Origin: Chryseobacterium wanjuense
GTDB taxonomy: Bacteria; Bacteroidota; Bacteroidia; Flavobacteriales; Weeksellaceae
Assembly: GCF_900111495.1 (NCBI RefSeq)
Contig: NZ_FOIU01000004.1
Span: forward strand, 145,116 to 209,115
DNA length: 64,000 nucleotides
Direction of reading: 5' to 3'
This document shows, in pieces, positions 56,347 to 64,000 of the stretch. The notes below the pieces were generated by a model that made no database searches, was not told where the DNA came from, and saw nothing but the letters and a program-made list of their open reading frames with translations. The stretch's first letter is position 1. The number at the start of each line of letters is the position of its first letter. A program made the position numbers and the translations under genes.

Positions 56347-56625
56347 ATGCAGGCAACAAATCCATTCCAAACCATTCTCGACGAATTAGAGGAAGTAAAA
56401 GACTTACTCTATTCTCTCAAAAAAGAACCTGAAATTGAGTTGAAAAAAAAACTATACTCTATCAAAGAGTGCTCAGAAATTCTTAAACTTGATTATCAGA
56501 CCGTACGCTCACACATTTTAAAAGGTAACATCAAAGCGGAGCAAATAGGAAGATTCTACAGGGTTAACCATTTTGATCTGATGGATGCTTTAAACGAGGT
56601 CAAATCGCTTAAGTACAGAAGATAG
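56347..56625 (+). CDS. Helix-turn-helix (excisionase-like) DNA-binding protein
   Basis: This is a 92-residue basic protein with an N-terminal coiled-coil (NPFQTILDELEEVKDLLYSL) and a MerR/excisionase-type winged HTH: LYSIKECSEILKLDYQTVRSHILKGNIKAEQIGRFYRV. Such proteins bind att or oriT regions in integrative elements, acting as Xis or Rep-accessory factors. It is located with the primase-helicase gene 72 bp downstream, beginning the replication and mobilization core. The likely role is excision or control of replication of the island. Confidence 0.85.
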   Translation: MQATNPFQTILDELEEVKDLLYSLKKEPEIELKKKLYSIKECSEILKLDYQTVRSHILKGNIKAEQIGRFYRVNHFDLMDALNEVKSLKYRR

Positions 56626-56696
56626 GTTAGACTTTATTTATCAAGCATTGTAATTCACCTTTCTGTACTTCCTGTACAGAATCAAACCTTAAAAAT

Positions 56697-57935
56697 ATGA
56701 GCGAAAAAATCCCATACCTCAGAGTAGGCACAACCTATTATAAAACTATCGAGAAACCATTGATCTCCGGAGACAAGATTTCAATTTTGGTGCGTTGGAA
56801 CCGTGAAACGATAATTAGCGACCACGGAAAAATCTACGTATCAAAAGTTTCAAAGTATGATGGCTTCTGCTGTATTCCTTCTCATCTTGACTACAAGCAG
56901 ATCATTGACGGATTCTACAATATTTATAATGAGATTCCTTATCAACCAATCAATGAAAATACTAATTCTGAAGATTTAGAAAACAAAATTCCATTCTCAC
57001 TTAAATTTATGGAGCATATTTTCGGAGAGCAATTAGAATTAGGTTTAGATTACATAAAGATATTGCTTGAATATCCAACACAGATACTTCCTATTCTATG
57101 TTTGGTAAGTAAGGAAAGATCTACCGGAAAATCAACTTTCATAAAATGGCTGAAATCCATCTTTGGATTAAATATGACCTACATCAAAGGTGACTCATTC
57201 AGCAGTCAGTTCAATTCAGATTGGACTTCGATGCTGATCGTTGCGATTGACGAAGTATTCTTTGACAAAAAGGAAATCACAGAACGCTTAAAATATCTTT
57301 CGACGACTGACAAAGATAAGAAGGAGGCAAAGGGAAAAGACCGTGAAGAAGTCGAATTCTTTGGCAAATTCATTCTCTGTTCCAATAACGAGGACAACTT
57401 TATTCAGATCGATGAAAATGAGATCAGATTCTGGATTATCAAAGTAAAATCAATCAAAAGCGAGAACACCGAATTTCTAAAAAATCTCAATGAAGAGATC
57501 CCGTATTTTCTTCGATACCTAATTCAAAGACCTTTCCACAGTCATAAACAGACAAGGATGTGGTTCACGGATTCACAGATCAGAACAAAGGCTCTTCAAA
57601 GATTGGTTTGGAAGAACAACAATAAACTGGAATCCAAGATTATCGAACTTTTATATGAGTTTTTCGAAAGTAATGAAGACAGCAAGATCCATTGTATTCC
57701 TCAGGATATTTTCAATATGCTCGGTAAGATGTTCAGCAAACAATATTGGACAGTCAATGATGTCCGGAAAATCTTGAAAGAAAACTGGAAACTTGAACCT
57801 CAAAGTAATTCTTTGGCATATGTAAAATACGACCTCGATTATGGTTTGAGTTTTTTCCAACAGAACAAAGCAGGACGGTATTTTACAATAGAAAGAAATT
57901 TTATTCTTCAGAGATTTGATGAAATGATGAGTTAA
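56697..57935 (+). CDS. Primase-helicase family protein (DUF5906-like)
   Basis: The 412-residue protein has an SF3-type helicase core: a Walker A-like SKERSTGKSTF (138-147; the first Gly is Ser, as in some DUF5906 relatives), Walker B LIVAIDEVFF (180-189), then a sensor segment with FILCSNNEDNFI. The N-terminal about 95 residues are unassigned. A C-terminal helical domain ends in LDYGLSFFQQNKAGRYFTIER. Such proteins initiate replication of integrative and mobilizable elements. The iteron-like cluster begins 33 bp downstream. It should work with the Toprim primase encoded next. Confidence 0.85.
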   Translation: MSEKIPYLRVGTTYYKTIEKPLISGDKISILVRWNRETIISDHGKIYVSKVSKYDGFCCIPSHLDYKQIIDGFYNIYNEIPYQPINENTNSEDLENKIPFSLKFMEHIFGEQLELGLDYIKILLEYPTQILPILCLVSKERSTGKSTFIKWLKSIFGLNMTYIKGDSFSSQFNSDWTSMLIVAIDEVFFDKKEITERLKYLSTTDKDKKEAKGKDREEVEFFGKFILCSNNEDNFIQIDENEIRFWIIKVKSIKSENTEFLKNLNEEIPYFLRYLIQRPFHSHKQTRMWFTDSQIRTKALQRLVWKNNNKLESKIIELLYEFFESNEDSKIHCIPQDIFNMLGKMFSKQYWTVNDVRKILKENWKLEPQSNSLAYVKYDLDYGLSFFQQNKAGRYFTIERNFILQRFDEMMS

Positions 57936-57967
57936 TTGATAATGAAAATAAAATCAATTAGTTACAT

Positions 57968-58145
57968 CTCATCAAAAGCCTCATCAAATTTTTTAATATT
58001 GGTTTTTGATGAGAGTATGATGAGTAGAATATTTCCACTTTGATGAGACGATGAGACTTTGATGAGGATTTAAATTATTGTTATTCAATTTTTTCCAAAG
58101 CTTTCTCATCAATTCATCAAAAATTACTCAAATACAAACTCATCC
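57968..58145. repeat. Iteron-like cluster of TTTGATGAG/CTCATCAAA motifs (candidate oriV)
   Basis: Ten copies of a CTCATC/GATGAG core occur in 178 bp. On the + strand, CTCATCAAA is at 57968 and 57980, with related CTCATCAA at 58105, TTCATCAAA at 58113 and CTCATCC at 58139. TTTGATGAG is at 58005, 58039 and 58058, with related ATGATGAG at 58017 and CGATGAG at 58049. Both orientations are present between the helicase and primase genes, typical of a replication origin. Confidence 0.75.
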
Positions 58146-58202
58146 GCTTTCGCCAACAGGGGATATTCTATTTATTATTAAAAAACATTAATTATTATAA
58201 CA

Positions 58203-59189
58203 ATGAACTGCAAAAAATTTAACAGCATATCGTTGGAAGAAGTCCTCCTTTCTCTCGGACACCTTCCCACGAAACAAAATGAAAAAGAAGCTTGGTATCT
58301 CAACCCCTTTGCCAGCGAATCCCAAGCCTCTTTTAAATTGGATAAAAAAATTAACGCTTGGTATCTTCACTCAGAGGGTATAGGTGGGAATAACACCGAT
58401 TTTATGAAAAAGTATTTGAAAACTTCGGTCAATGAAGTTCTGGAATGGGCACAAAAACAAAATTTTTCTTTTTTTCATCAGCAACAACAACATTTTAAAA
58501 AGTCGGAACCAAATTACAGAATTGATGGAATACTGAATTTAGAGAATCCAAACCTGAAAAAATATTTACAGGGACGAGGCTTGACCTCAAAAATATACGA
58601 TCACATTAAAGAAATACGATTTACAGTCGGAGAAAAGAAACTCTACGCAATTGGATTCGAAAATTTATCCGGAGGCTTTGAGCTTCGTAATTCATTTTAC
58701 AAAGGTTCATTGTTGAAAAAGGATATTTCAATAATCGATCTCAATAATAATGCAATGGCTTTATCAAATGTTCAAGATAAAAACATCAAAGCCGTGGCGG
58801 TTTTTGAAGGCTTTATGGATGCCTTGTCTTTTATAGAAATGCAAAGATCTTTCGCCGGAGATCTTCTCGTAATGAATTCCATTGCTCTTTTAAACAAATC
58901 CATAGAACGTTTGAAAAACTACTCTGATATCAATCTGTTTCTCGACAACGATAATGCAGGAATTAAATGTAAATCTCAGATCATAAAATCTTTTTCGCAA
59001 GCAAAAGATTACTCCGGAATTTATTCCAACCATAAAGATCTCAACGAATTTTTGATACATCGAATAAAAAATGATGTAGTTAATAAATTAGGAAAACAAT
59101 CTGAAAAATTTCCTGAAGCGGACGAATTGCAAATAAGACATCAGGAAACTGAACTTAAAAATTTAAATGGTTTTAAAAGGAAACGTTGA
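58203..59189 (+). CDS. Toprim-domain primase-like protein
   Basis: The 328-residue protein has an N-terminal region with WYLNPFASESQASFKLDKKINAWYLHSEGIGGNNTDF, resembling the CHC2-type primase domain without the cysteines, followed by a Toprim domain. In that domain FEGFMDAL holds E202 and INLFLDNDNAG holds D248 and D250, the catalytic acidic residues. This is the bacterial DnaG-type primase lineage of mobilizable elements. It sits downstream of the iteron cluster and primase-helicase gene and should prime replication of the island. The missing zinc finger is common in this lineage but is noted as atypical. Confidence 0.85.
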   Translation: MNCKKFNSISLEEVLLSLGHLPTKQNEKEAWYLNPFASESQASFKLDKKINAWYLHSEGIGGNNTDFMKKYLKTSVNEVLEWAQKQNFSFFHQQQQHFKKSEPNYRIDGILNLENPNLKKYLQGRGLTSKIYDHIKEIRFTVGEKKLYAIGFENLSGGFELRNSFYKGSLLKKDISIIDLNNNAMALSNVQDKNIKAVAVFEGFMDALSFIEMQRSFAGDLLVMNSIALLNKSIERLKNYSDINLFLDNDNAGIKCKSQIIKSFSQAKDYSGIYSNHKDLNEFLIHRIKNDVVNKLGKQSEKFPEADELQIRHQETELKNLNGFKRKR

Positions 59190-59465
59190 TAAAGCTTGCT
59201 GTATGTTTTACCAACTACCTGCAGAAGTTAGGAGCGCATTCGCAACTTTGAAGGTCGTTCCTCCCAACAAAGTTTCAAATACGCTCTGCGAGGCTTCAAC
59301 CTGAGTAAAATAGCATAAGGTTGATTGTTACCAACCTGTGTAAAAAATACGCAGGTCTTTAACGAAGGTGTGTAAAAAATGCACAGGTAAATTTAATTGC
59401 TGTATAATTTTTATACAACAATTTTGATTGGAAACATATAGCACAAACTTCAAAGATGAAAACTA
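59190..59465. promoter_or_regulatory. Candidate oriT with direct repeats and hairpins
   Basis: Direct repeats GTGTAAAAAATACGCAGGT (59338-59356) and GTGTAAAAAATGCACAGGT (59370-59388) differ at two of 19 positions, 32 bp apart. Each can fold on itself (for example CCTGTGTA/TACGCAGG). A perfect inverted repeat TGTATAA-TTT-TTATACA lies at 59401-59417. The region is upstream of the relaxase gene, where nick sites lie in mobilizable elements. Confidence 0.55.
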
Positions 59466-60626
59466 ATGAAGACTTCGATAAATTTCAAGGCAGTCAAATC
59501 GGACTCTGAAACTCATAATTTCAGAAAGAAAACTTTCGACTACATCCGTAAAGATCTGACACCAAACAATGAATATTGGTTAGAACAGAAAATATCTATT
59601 AGAATGCAGAAGATTGAAGCATATTGCAAAGCTAAGTCAGGAAGAAAATTGCAAAAGAATGCAATGCCAATTCGGGAAGCTGTAGTTGTTATAAAAGAAA
59701 ATACGACGATGTTGGAACTTCAAAACTTGGCAAAAAGACTGGAAGATGAACTGAAAATCCGTGTTTTTCAAATTGCTATACATAAAGATGAAGGTCATAC
59801 CGATAAGGACACGAAAGAATGGAAGCCAAATTACCACGCTCATTTGGTGGCTGATTGGCAAGATTTGGAAACGGGTAAAACACTTAAACATCAATCTTAC
59901 CACTATTCAAAAATGCAAGATCTGACAGCTGAATGCCTGAATATGGAAAGGGGGATTTCTGGATCTAGAGGAAGATTGGAAGCTATTGAGTTTAAGATTC
60001 AAAAGAAAGAAGAAGATCTCAAAGTTTTGGAAGAAATGTATAACAAAATGAAATCTGAGATGAGTTTAGATAAATCCCAGCAACTGATTGTAAAGGAAAA
60101 TGATTTTTTGGGTTTTAAAAGACTCAATACTGATAAAACAATTGCGAATTATGAAAAAACATTTCGAATCTATAGAAGCACAATTCAAAAAAGTAAAACA
60201 GACTTGGAATCTAAGTCCAAACAGATTGCTGAACTCAGTACAAAAGTTGATAGCTTAAATAAAGAAGTTCAATCATTCAAAAATAAGTATTCCGTGCTAT
60301 TGACTGAGCCAAATGTTTTTGCTTCAGAAAAGAAAAAATATTTAGATTCTGTCACCAATATTCTTGAAAGAAAGGTCAAATTTGAAAGATATAAATATCC
60401 TAATATTGACAGGACAGAAAATCAAAAGCTAATATCGGAAATGGGGCAGATTGCAGAAAACATTTGTAAAGAAAATAATATCCCATTCTCTGCTATTAAT
60501 GAGATTTTTAAAAATAATGAGATGGCAGTTCAGCTTTTCTCTATACTACGTTTCGGTACTAATGATGCAAATTATATGACTGAGGATATTCCAATTGGCA
60601 AGCAAAAGAGGAGAAAAAGACTGTAA
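59466..60626 (+). CDS. Relaxase/mobilization protein, MOBV-like
   Basis: The 386-residue protein has the MOBV-type metal site: H106-K-D108-E109-G-H111 (IHKDEGHTD) and H124-A-H126 in PNYHAHLVADW. It would nick oriT and lead single-stranded transfer. From about residue 185 a long alpha-helical/coiled-coil region (EEDLKVLEEMYNKMKSEMS and SKTDLESKSKQIAELSTKVD) follows, typical of the MOBV tail. The catalytic N-terminal Tyr is not pinpointed. It needs the conjugation machinery of a helper element, since no T4SS or coupling protein is in the window, making the island mobilizable rather than self-transmissible. Confidence 0.85.
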   Translation: MKTSINFKAVKSDSETHNFRKKTFDYIRKDLTPNNEYWLEQKISIRMQKIEAYCKAKSGRKLQKNAMPIREAVVVIKENTTMLELQNLAKRLEDELKIRVFQIAIHKDEGHTDKDTKEWKPNYHAHLVADWQDLETGKTLKHQSYHYSKMQDLTAECLNMERGISGSRGRLEAIEFKIQKKEEDLKVLEEMYNKMKSEMSLDKSQQLIVKENDFLGFKRLNTDKTIANYEKTFRIYRSTIQKSKTDLESKSKQIAELSTKVDSLNKEVQSFKNKYSVLLTEPNVFASEKKKYLDSVTNILERKVKFERYKYPNIDRTENQKLISEMGQIAENICKENNIPFSAINEIFKNNEMAVQLFSILRFGTNDANYMTEDIPIGKQKRRKRL

Positions 60627-60981
60627 ATACAAGTAGTGTCAAAATGTGTCTTTTTGCCTTTGAGTTAAAAGAATCTATTCATTCCGGAAATTTTTCCTAT
60701 GTAAGATCACCAAACTAAAAATATGTTTTCATAATTGAATTAATACTTCAATTTTTTATAAGAGCAATGGAGTTCATTTTATCTGCATTTGTTCTCACAA
60801 AACATTTTTAAATCCATAGAAAATTAAAAAATAATAAATATTTGTAAGCGCTTATTTATCAAATCATCAAAATAAATTTTAAATTAGTGATAAGAATTAC
60901 AATAGGAAGTTCTATAAATGAAATTACTTGTTCGGCAAGCGCCCAACCACTAGGCAATATTTATCATCATGAAAAATACAT
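60627..60981. other. Non-coding gap after the relaxase gene
   Basis: About 355 bp of AT-rich DNA. No repeat, tRNA or strong promoter is seen. TTTGTAAGCGCTTATTT at about 60840 is an inexact palindrome. Confidence 0.35.
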
Positions 60982-62391
60982 ATGGAAAAAGATATCATTA
61001 CATTTGGATTTGAGATTCCAGGTTATTCAAATTTTGAAAAAAATATAACATCCAACGTATCCCTTATGGATGCTGATATTGTTGTTATTTGTCCAGAAAT
61101 AATAAAGCCAAGTAGTCATAGTTGGGTGAGCTTTTCATCAGGTGGCGGCGGTTGTTATGATGTGTCAGCTTCGACAAATTTTATTAACAAGTTGCAGCAT
61201 TTGAAAAAAGAATTAACTGACATGCTTAAACTTGGGAAAACAATCTTTATACTTTTAAGTGAAAAAAATACATTCCTTATTGCTTTAAGCACTTCACATC
61301 CCAGAAAAGGACAAACTACATACAACACAACCTCCTCATCAAATTATGATTTTTTACCAATTAGTATTGGGAAGCTAACCTCTGCATCTGGTGACAAAAT
61401 AATTTTTACGGGAAATTCGATTTTTGCTAATTTTAATAAAGAATACAATAAGAATTTGGTTTATAAAGCTTACGTAGAAAATTCAGAGAACTGCAATATT
61501 GTATACACCGGAAAAGACACAAACAAAATTTTAGGTTCAATTCAAAAAGTTGGAAATGGTCATTTGATAACATTACCGATGATAGAGTTTAATAAAGACT
61601 TCACAAAGTACGATGAGGAAAAGGATAAATATTTTTGGACAAAGGAAGGAGTTAGTTTTGGTAAAAACTTCATTCAAAATTTATTAGAAATTGACAAAAA
61701 TCTCACAAGTAATTCGAATAAAACCCCTATCCCAGATTGGGCTTCGTTAGATGAGTTTGTAACTTCAAAAGCAAAATCTATTGAAAAATCTATCGAAACT
61801 AATAATAAGAAGATACTTGAGCTGAAAGAAAGCAATATTAAATACAATGATTTACTGCTTGAAGAAAATAAAATTAAAGATTTACTTTTCGAATCGGGTA
61901 AACCATTGGAGGATGCGGTAACTAATGCTCTAAATATTTTGGGCTACGAAGCACAAAATTATGAAGATGGCGTATTAGAACTTGATCAAGTCATAGTAAG
62001 TCCCGAAAAGCACCGATTCATAGGTGAATGTGAGGGAAAAGATACTAAAGATATTAATATCACAAAATTTAGACAACTCTTAGAATCTTTAAATGCTGAT
62101 TTTGCAAGAGATGAAGTTCAAGAAAAAGCTTTCGGTATTTTATTTGGAAACCCTCAAAGATTATCTGAACCAAATTCGAGAACTTTAGATTTTACAGAAA
62201 AGTGCAAAATTGGTGCTGAAAGAGAAAAAATAGCATTAGTAAAAACGTCGGATTTATTTTTTGTTATTAAATATTTAAAAGAAAATGATAACGATAATTA
62301 TAAGAAAAAATGTAGAGATGCCATTTACAAAGGGCTCGGTAAAATTGTAACTTTTCCTCCAATTCCAAAAACTAAATCTCGCCAAACATAG
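60982..62391 (+). CDS. Unrecognised protein: Rossmann-like domain, coiled coil and PD-(D/E)XK-like nuclease domain
   Basis: I do not recognise this 469-residue protein as a named family. Residues 1-235 look like a Rossmann/flavodoxin-like or glutamine-amidotransferase-like fold (DADIVVICPEII at 30-41, KTIFILLSEKN, GNGHLITLPMIEF). Residues 256-300 are a coiled coil (KSIEKSIETNNKKILELKES). From 302, LLFESGKPLEDAVTNALNILGYEAQNY and LELDQVIVSPEKHRFIGECE (with GK next) give a PD-(D/E)XK-like active site: D335, E349 or E351, and K353. This sensor-coiled coil-nuclease layout is seen in several anti-phage and plasmid-interference proteins, but no specific family is claimed. It is a stand-alone gene 103 bp before the PLD gene. 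Confidence 0.65.
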   Translation: MEKDIITFGFEIPGYSNFEKNITSNVSLMDADIVVICPEIIKPSSHSWVSFSSGGGGCYDVSASTNFINKLQHLKKELTDMLKLGKTIFILLSEKNTFLIALSTSHPRKGQTTYNTTSSSNYDFLPISIGKLTSASGDKIIFTGNSIFANFNKEYNKNLVYKAYVENSENCNIVYTGKDTNKILGSIQKVGNGHLITLPMIEFNKDFTKYDEEKDKYFWTKEGVSFGKNFIQNLLEIDKNLTSNSNKTPIPDWASLDEFVTSKAKSIEKSIETNNKKILELKESNIKYNDLLLEENKIKDLLFESGKPLEDAVTNALNILGYEAQNYEDGVLELDQVIVSPEKHRFIGECEGKDTKDINITKFRQLLESLNADFARDEVQEKAFGILFGNPQRLSEPNSRTLDFTEKCKIGAEREKIALVKTSDLFFVIKYLKENDNDNYKKKCRDAIYKGLGKIVTFPPIPKTKSRQT

Positions 62392-62493
62392 GTTTTGCAA
62401 AATGTAGAATTAAGTATAAAGTTATATTTCCACTATTCTGCAAATTGGATTTTTATTTTGATAAGCTACAATTTAAACCTAGACTAAAAGCAA

Positions 62494-63297
62494 ATGAAAC
62501 TTTCCGACCTAACAATAGAAAGCATTAAAGAATTTATATCAGGCGACAATGGTTTGACTCCTGGACTTTCTGGACCATTAATTTTGAAACTTTTTAATCA
62601 AGTTGGTTTTAAAGATGTTTATAAATGGGAAGAAGGCGGAATGCCACGAAAATTAAGCCGAAATGCTTATATAATAGAAAAACTTACTGAAATCAATGGA
62701 CAAAAAGAATTAATTCAATTATTAGAAATAGTTTTTGACCCAAGACACTTTGCGAAAGATGTAAATAAGGATATTGCAACTGCTGTTGAAAAAATAAATG
62801 TATTATTACAGCAAGACGGTTATAGACTTGAAGATATTGATGGTAAATATAAAATCATTGGTGCTGAATTACCGGATGACATTGAAGTAGAAGTGCATTT
62901 CGAAGAAATTCAAAGGCAAATAATCGAACAAATTAGACTTGCAAAATTTACTATATGGGTAGCAGTAGCTTGGTTTACTGACAAAGATTTAATGAGGGAA
63001 CTCTATGAACAAAAGCAAAAAGGAATAAATGTCCGCTTGGTTATACTTGACGATGAAATAAATGCTAAAAATGGTTTTCAATACGAGAAATATTTTGAAA
63101 CAAAACGAGTTCATAAAACAGGAATCTATCAGAATATCATGCATCATAAATTTTGCATAATTGACTTGAAAACAATAGTACACGGTTCATATAATTGGAC
63201 AACAAAAGCGAAATGGAATAGAGAAACAATAAGTATCGAAAATAGCAGAGAATTAGCAGAAAAATATGCGACAGAATTTAAACAACTAATAAAATAA
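62494..63297 (+). CDS. Phospholipase D-like nuclease with single HKD motif
   Basis: The 267-residue protein has a complete PLD motif, HxKx4Dx6GSxN, at H217, K219, D224 and G231-S232-x-N234 (MHHKFCIIDLKTIVHGSYNW). With only one HKD it would work as a dimer, like bacterial Nuc/PLD nucleases. The N-terminal about 125 residues (MPRKLSRNAYIIEKLTEINGQ ... INVLLQQDGYRLEDIDGKY) resemble, from memory, helical N-terminal domains attached to abortive-infection effectors of the AbiJ type; this match is unverified. It is cytosolic with no signal peptide, and a neighbour of the preceding nuclease-like gene, suggesting one or two defence effectors. Confidence 0.8.
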   Translation: MKLSDLTIESIKEFISGDNGLTPGLSGPLILKLFNQVGFKDVYKWEEGGMPRKLSRNAYIIEKLTEINGQKELIQLLEIVFDPRHFAKDVNKDIATAVEKINVLLQQDGYRLEDIDGKYKIIGAELPDDIEVEVHFEEIQRQIIEQIRLAKFTIWVAVAWFTDKDLMRELYEQKQKGINVRLVILDDEINAKNGFQYEKYFETKRVHKTGIYQNIMHHKFCIIDLKTIVHGSYNWTTKAKWNRETISIENSRELAEKYATEFKQLIK

Positions 63298-63384
63298 TCA
63301 TCAGCATTTCAAATGAGGTTTAGCACTTCATAGTTTGTCAATTCACCAAACTGCAAATGGCTATCAGCTAGCTTATAGAAAATT

Positions 63385-63909
63385 ATGGCACAAAGAACGA
63401 CATTAGAAGATTTTTTAAGAAGATCTAAAGAAATTCATGGTAACAAATATGATTATTCAAAGGTAGTTTATAAAACAACCGAATCTAGAGTAATAATAAT
63501 TTGTCCAGAGCACGGTGAATTTGATATGAGACCACGTGCTCACTACGCAGAAAACAGAGGTTGTCCAAAATGTGACAATAGTCATAAAAGTGGATTTCAT
63601 AAAAGTATATGGTATGATAAAAGCAAATATATATATTTAATTGAATGCTACGGAAACAATGAAAAATTCTTAAAATTTGGTGTTACAATTACTGATATTG
63701 AAACAAGGACATTAAAAGGTGAATTACCATATTCATATACACGATTATTTTCAAAAAAAATTGAAATTGGAGAAGAAGCTATGAAAATTGAAGTCAAATT
63801 AAAAAAGAAATATGCAAGTTTGTCATATAAACCATTGTTGAAATTTAGAGGAAGTACGGAGTGTTTAGTATTGGGAATAAAAGAGAACATTTTAAATTAT
63901 TTAAAATGA
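63385..63909 (+). CDS. Zinc-ribbon protein with GIY-YIG/T5orf172-like C-terminus
   Basis: The 174-residue protein opens with TLEDFLRRSKEIHGNKYDYS, then YKTTESRVIIICPEHGEFDM and GCPKC, a phage-type DUF723-like zinc domain (with CPEHG and CPKC ligands). The second half, YIYLIECYGNNEKFLKFGVT followed by ETRTLK, fits a T5orf172/GIY-YIG-like domain (YIYLIE, FGVT, later R). Such proteins occur in phages and islands and are thought to cut DNA. The catalytic Glu is not certain. It is the last complete gene in the window. Confidence 0.75.
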   Translation: MAQRTTLEDFLRRSKEIHGNKYDYSKVVYKTTESRVIIICPEHGEFDMRPRAHYAENRGCPKCDNSHKSGFHKSIWYDKSKYIYLIECYGNNEKFLKFGVTITDIETRTLKGELPYSYTRLFSKKIEIGEEAMKIEVKLKKKYASLSYKPLLKFRGSTECLVLGIKENILNYLK

Positions 63910-63919
63910 ATTAGTCAAT

Positions 63920-63970
63920 ACTTAATCTGACAGTTATAATCAAATTAAATAACTTTAAAACAGATTAAGT
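63920..63970. repeat. 10-bp inverted repeat before the transposase start
   Basis: ACTTAATCTG (63920-63929) and CAGATTAAGT (63961-63970) are perfect reverse complements 3 bp before the final ATG. It may lie in the left end of an insertion sequence. Confidence 0.55.
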
Positions 63971-63973
63971 ATT

Positions 63974-64000
63974 ATGACAACACAACAAAAAATTATCAAA
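63974..64000 (+). CDS. Start of a possible IS481-type transposase (cut by window edge)
   Basis: Only nine codons are visible (MTTQQKIIK). This matches the usual N-terminus of IS481-family transposases in Bacteroidetes, and the inverted repeat just upstream fits an insertion-sequence end. With so little sequence, this is tentative. Confidence 0.35.

Noticed and set aside
57968..58145. CRISPR interpretation of the GATGAG/CTCATC cluster
   Set aside because: Copies are 7-9 bp, occur in both orientations and are unevenly spaced, as in iterons rather than CRISPR.
56347..60626. Full conjugative element (ICE)
   Set aside because: No type IV secretion or TraG/VirD4-type coupling genes are visible in the window; the set fits a mobilizable element only, though the right end is not seen.

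Overview
The window looks like a chromosome segment of a flavobacterium of the Chryseobacterium type. The DNA is AT-rich. Many genes follow the Bacteroidetes promoter pattern TTG-N(17-23)-TAnnTTTG instead of Shine-Dalgarno sites. There are Type IX secretion (T9SS) C-terminal sorting domains, a Bacteroidetes-type succinate dehydrogenase, and families restricted to this phylum (DUF2480, DUF6452, DUF6048, IPExxxVDY). No rRNA or intact tRNA gene was seen. All calls come from reading the sequence; no database search was run.

Positions 1-13.9 kb hold mostly housekeeping genes: a partial DUF937 gene, DUF2480, lpxB (lipid A), a Tat-type FAD amine-oxidase-like gene that appears inserted between duplicated terminators, a ComEC-like channel, sdhCAB, a thioredoxin-fold lipoprotein without its cysteines, and an rlmD-DUF6452-DUF6048 operon. 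Positions 14-32.2 kb are a secreted-protease block: one M43 metalloprotease and four tandem reprolysin-like metalloproteases, all with T9SS tails. The last is a 2150-residue giant with seven FN3 and five GEVED modules. The middle copies are mosaics of their neighbours.

Positions 32.5-47.9 kb return to core metabolism: coaE, an MBL hydrolase, a PaiB-like protein, ruvB, hutI and hutG (histidine degradation) split by a small GIY-YIG gene sitting among palindromic repeats, an aldehyde dehydrogenase, and the divergent acpP-fabF-rnc-IPExxxVDY-pyk cluster. Upstream of acpP is a roughly 700 bp array of four 176-bp non-coding repeats. An SDR/AraC pair and a secreted nuclease follow. Positions 48-50.7 kb encode a two-gene cell-surface operon behind a direct-repeat operator. 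An Lrp/AsnC regulator with palindromic operators lies at 51-51.6 kb, followed by about 0.9 kb of non-coding DNA with three terminator-like hairpins.

From about 52.28 kb to the right edge lies a mobilizable genomic island. It has a possible tRNA 3'-end remnant, a tyrosine integrase, an excisionase-like HTH protein, a primase-helicase, an iteron-like cluster of GATGAG/CTCATC motifs, a Toprim primase, a putative oriT and a MOBV-like relaxase. Interspersed cargo genes encode nuclease-like proteins: a zinc-ribbon/DpnII-MboI-like fusion, an HNH protein, an unfamiliar Rossmann-like/coiled-coil/PD-(D/E)XK-like protein, a single-HKD phospholipase D-like protein and a zinc-ribbon/GIY-YIG-like protein. 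The last bases begin what looks like an IS481-type transposase. This nuclease-rich cargo is the best candidate for an undescribed defence or mobile-element competition system.
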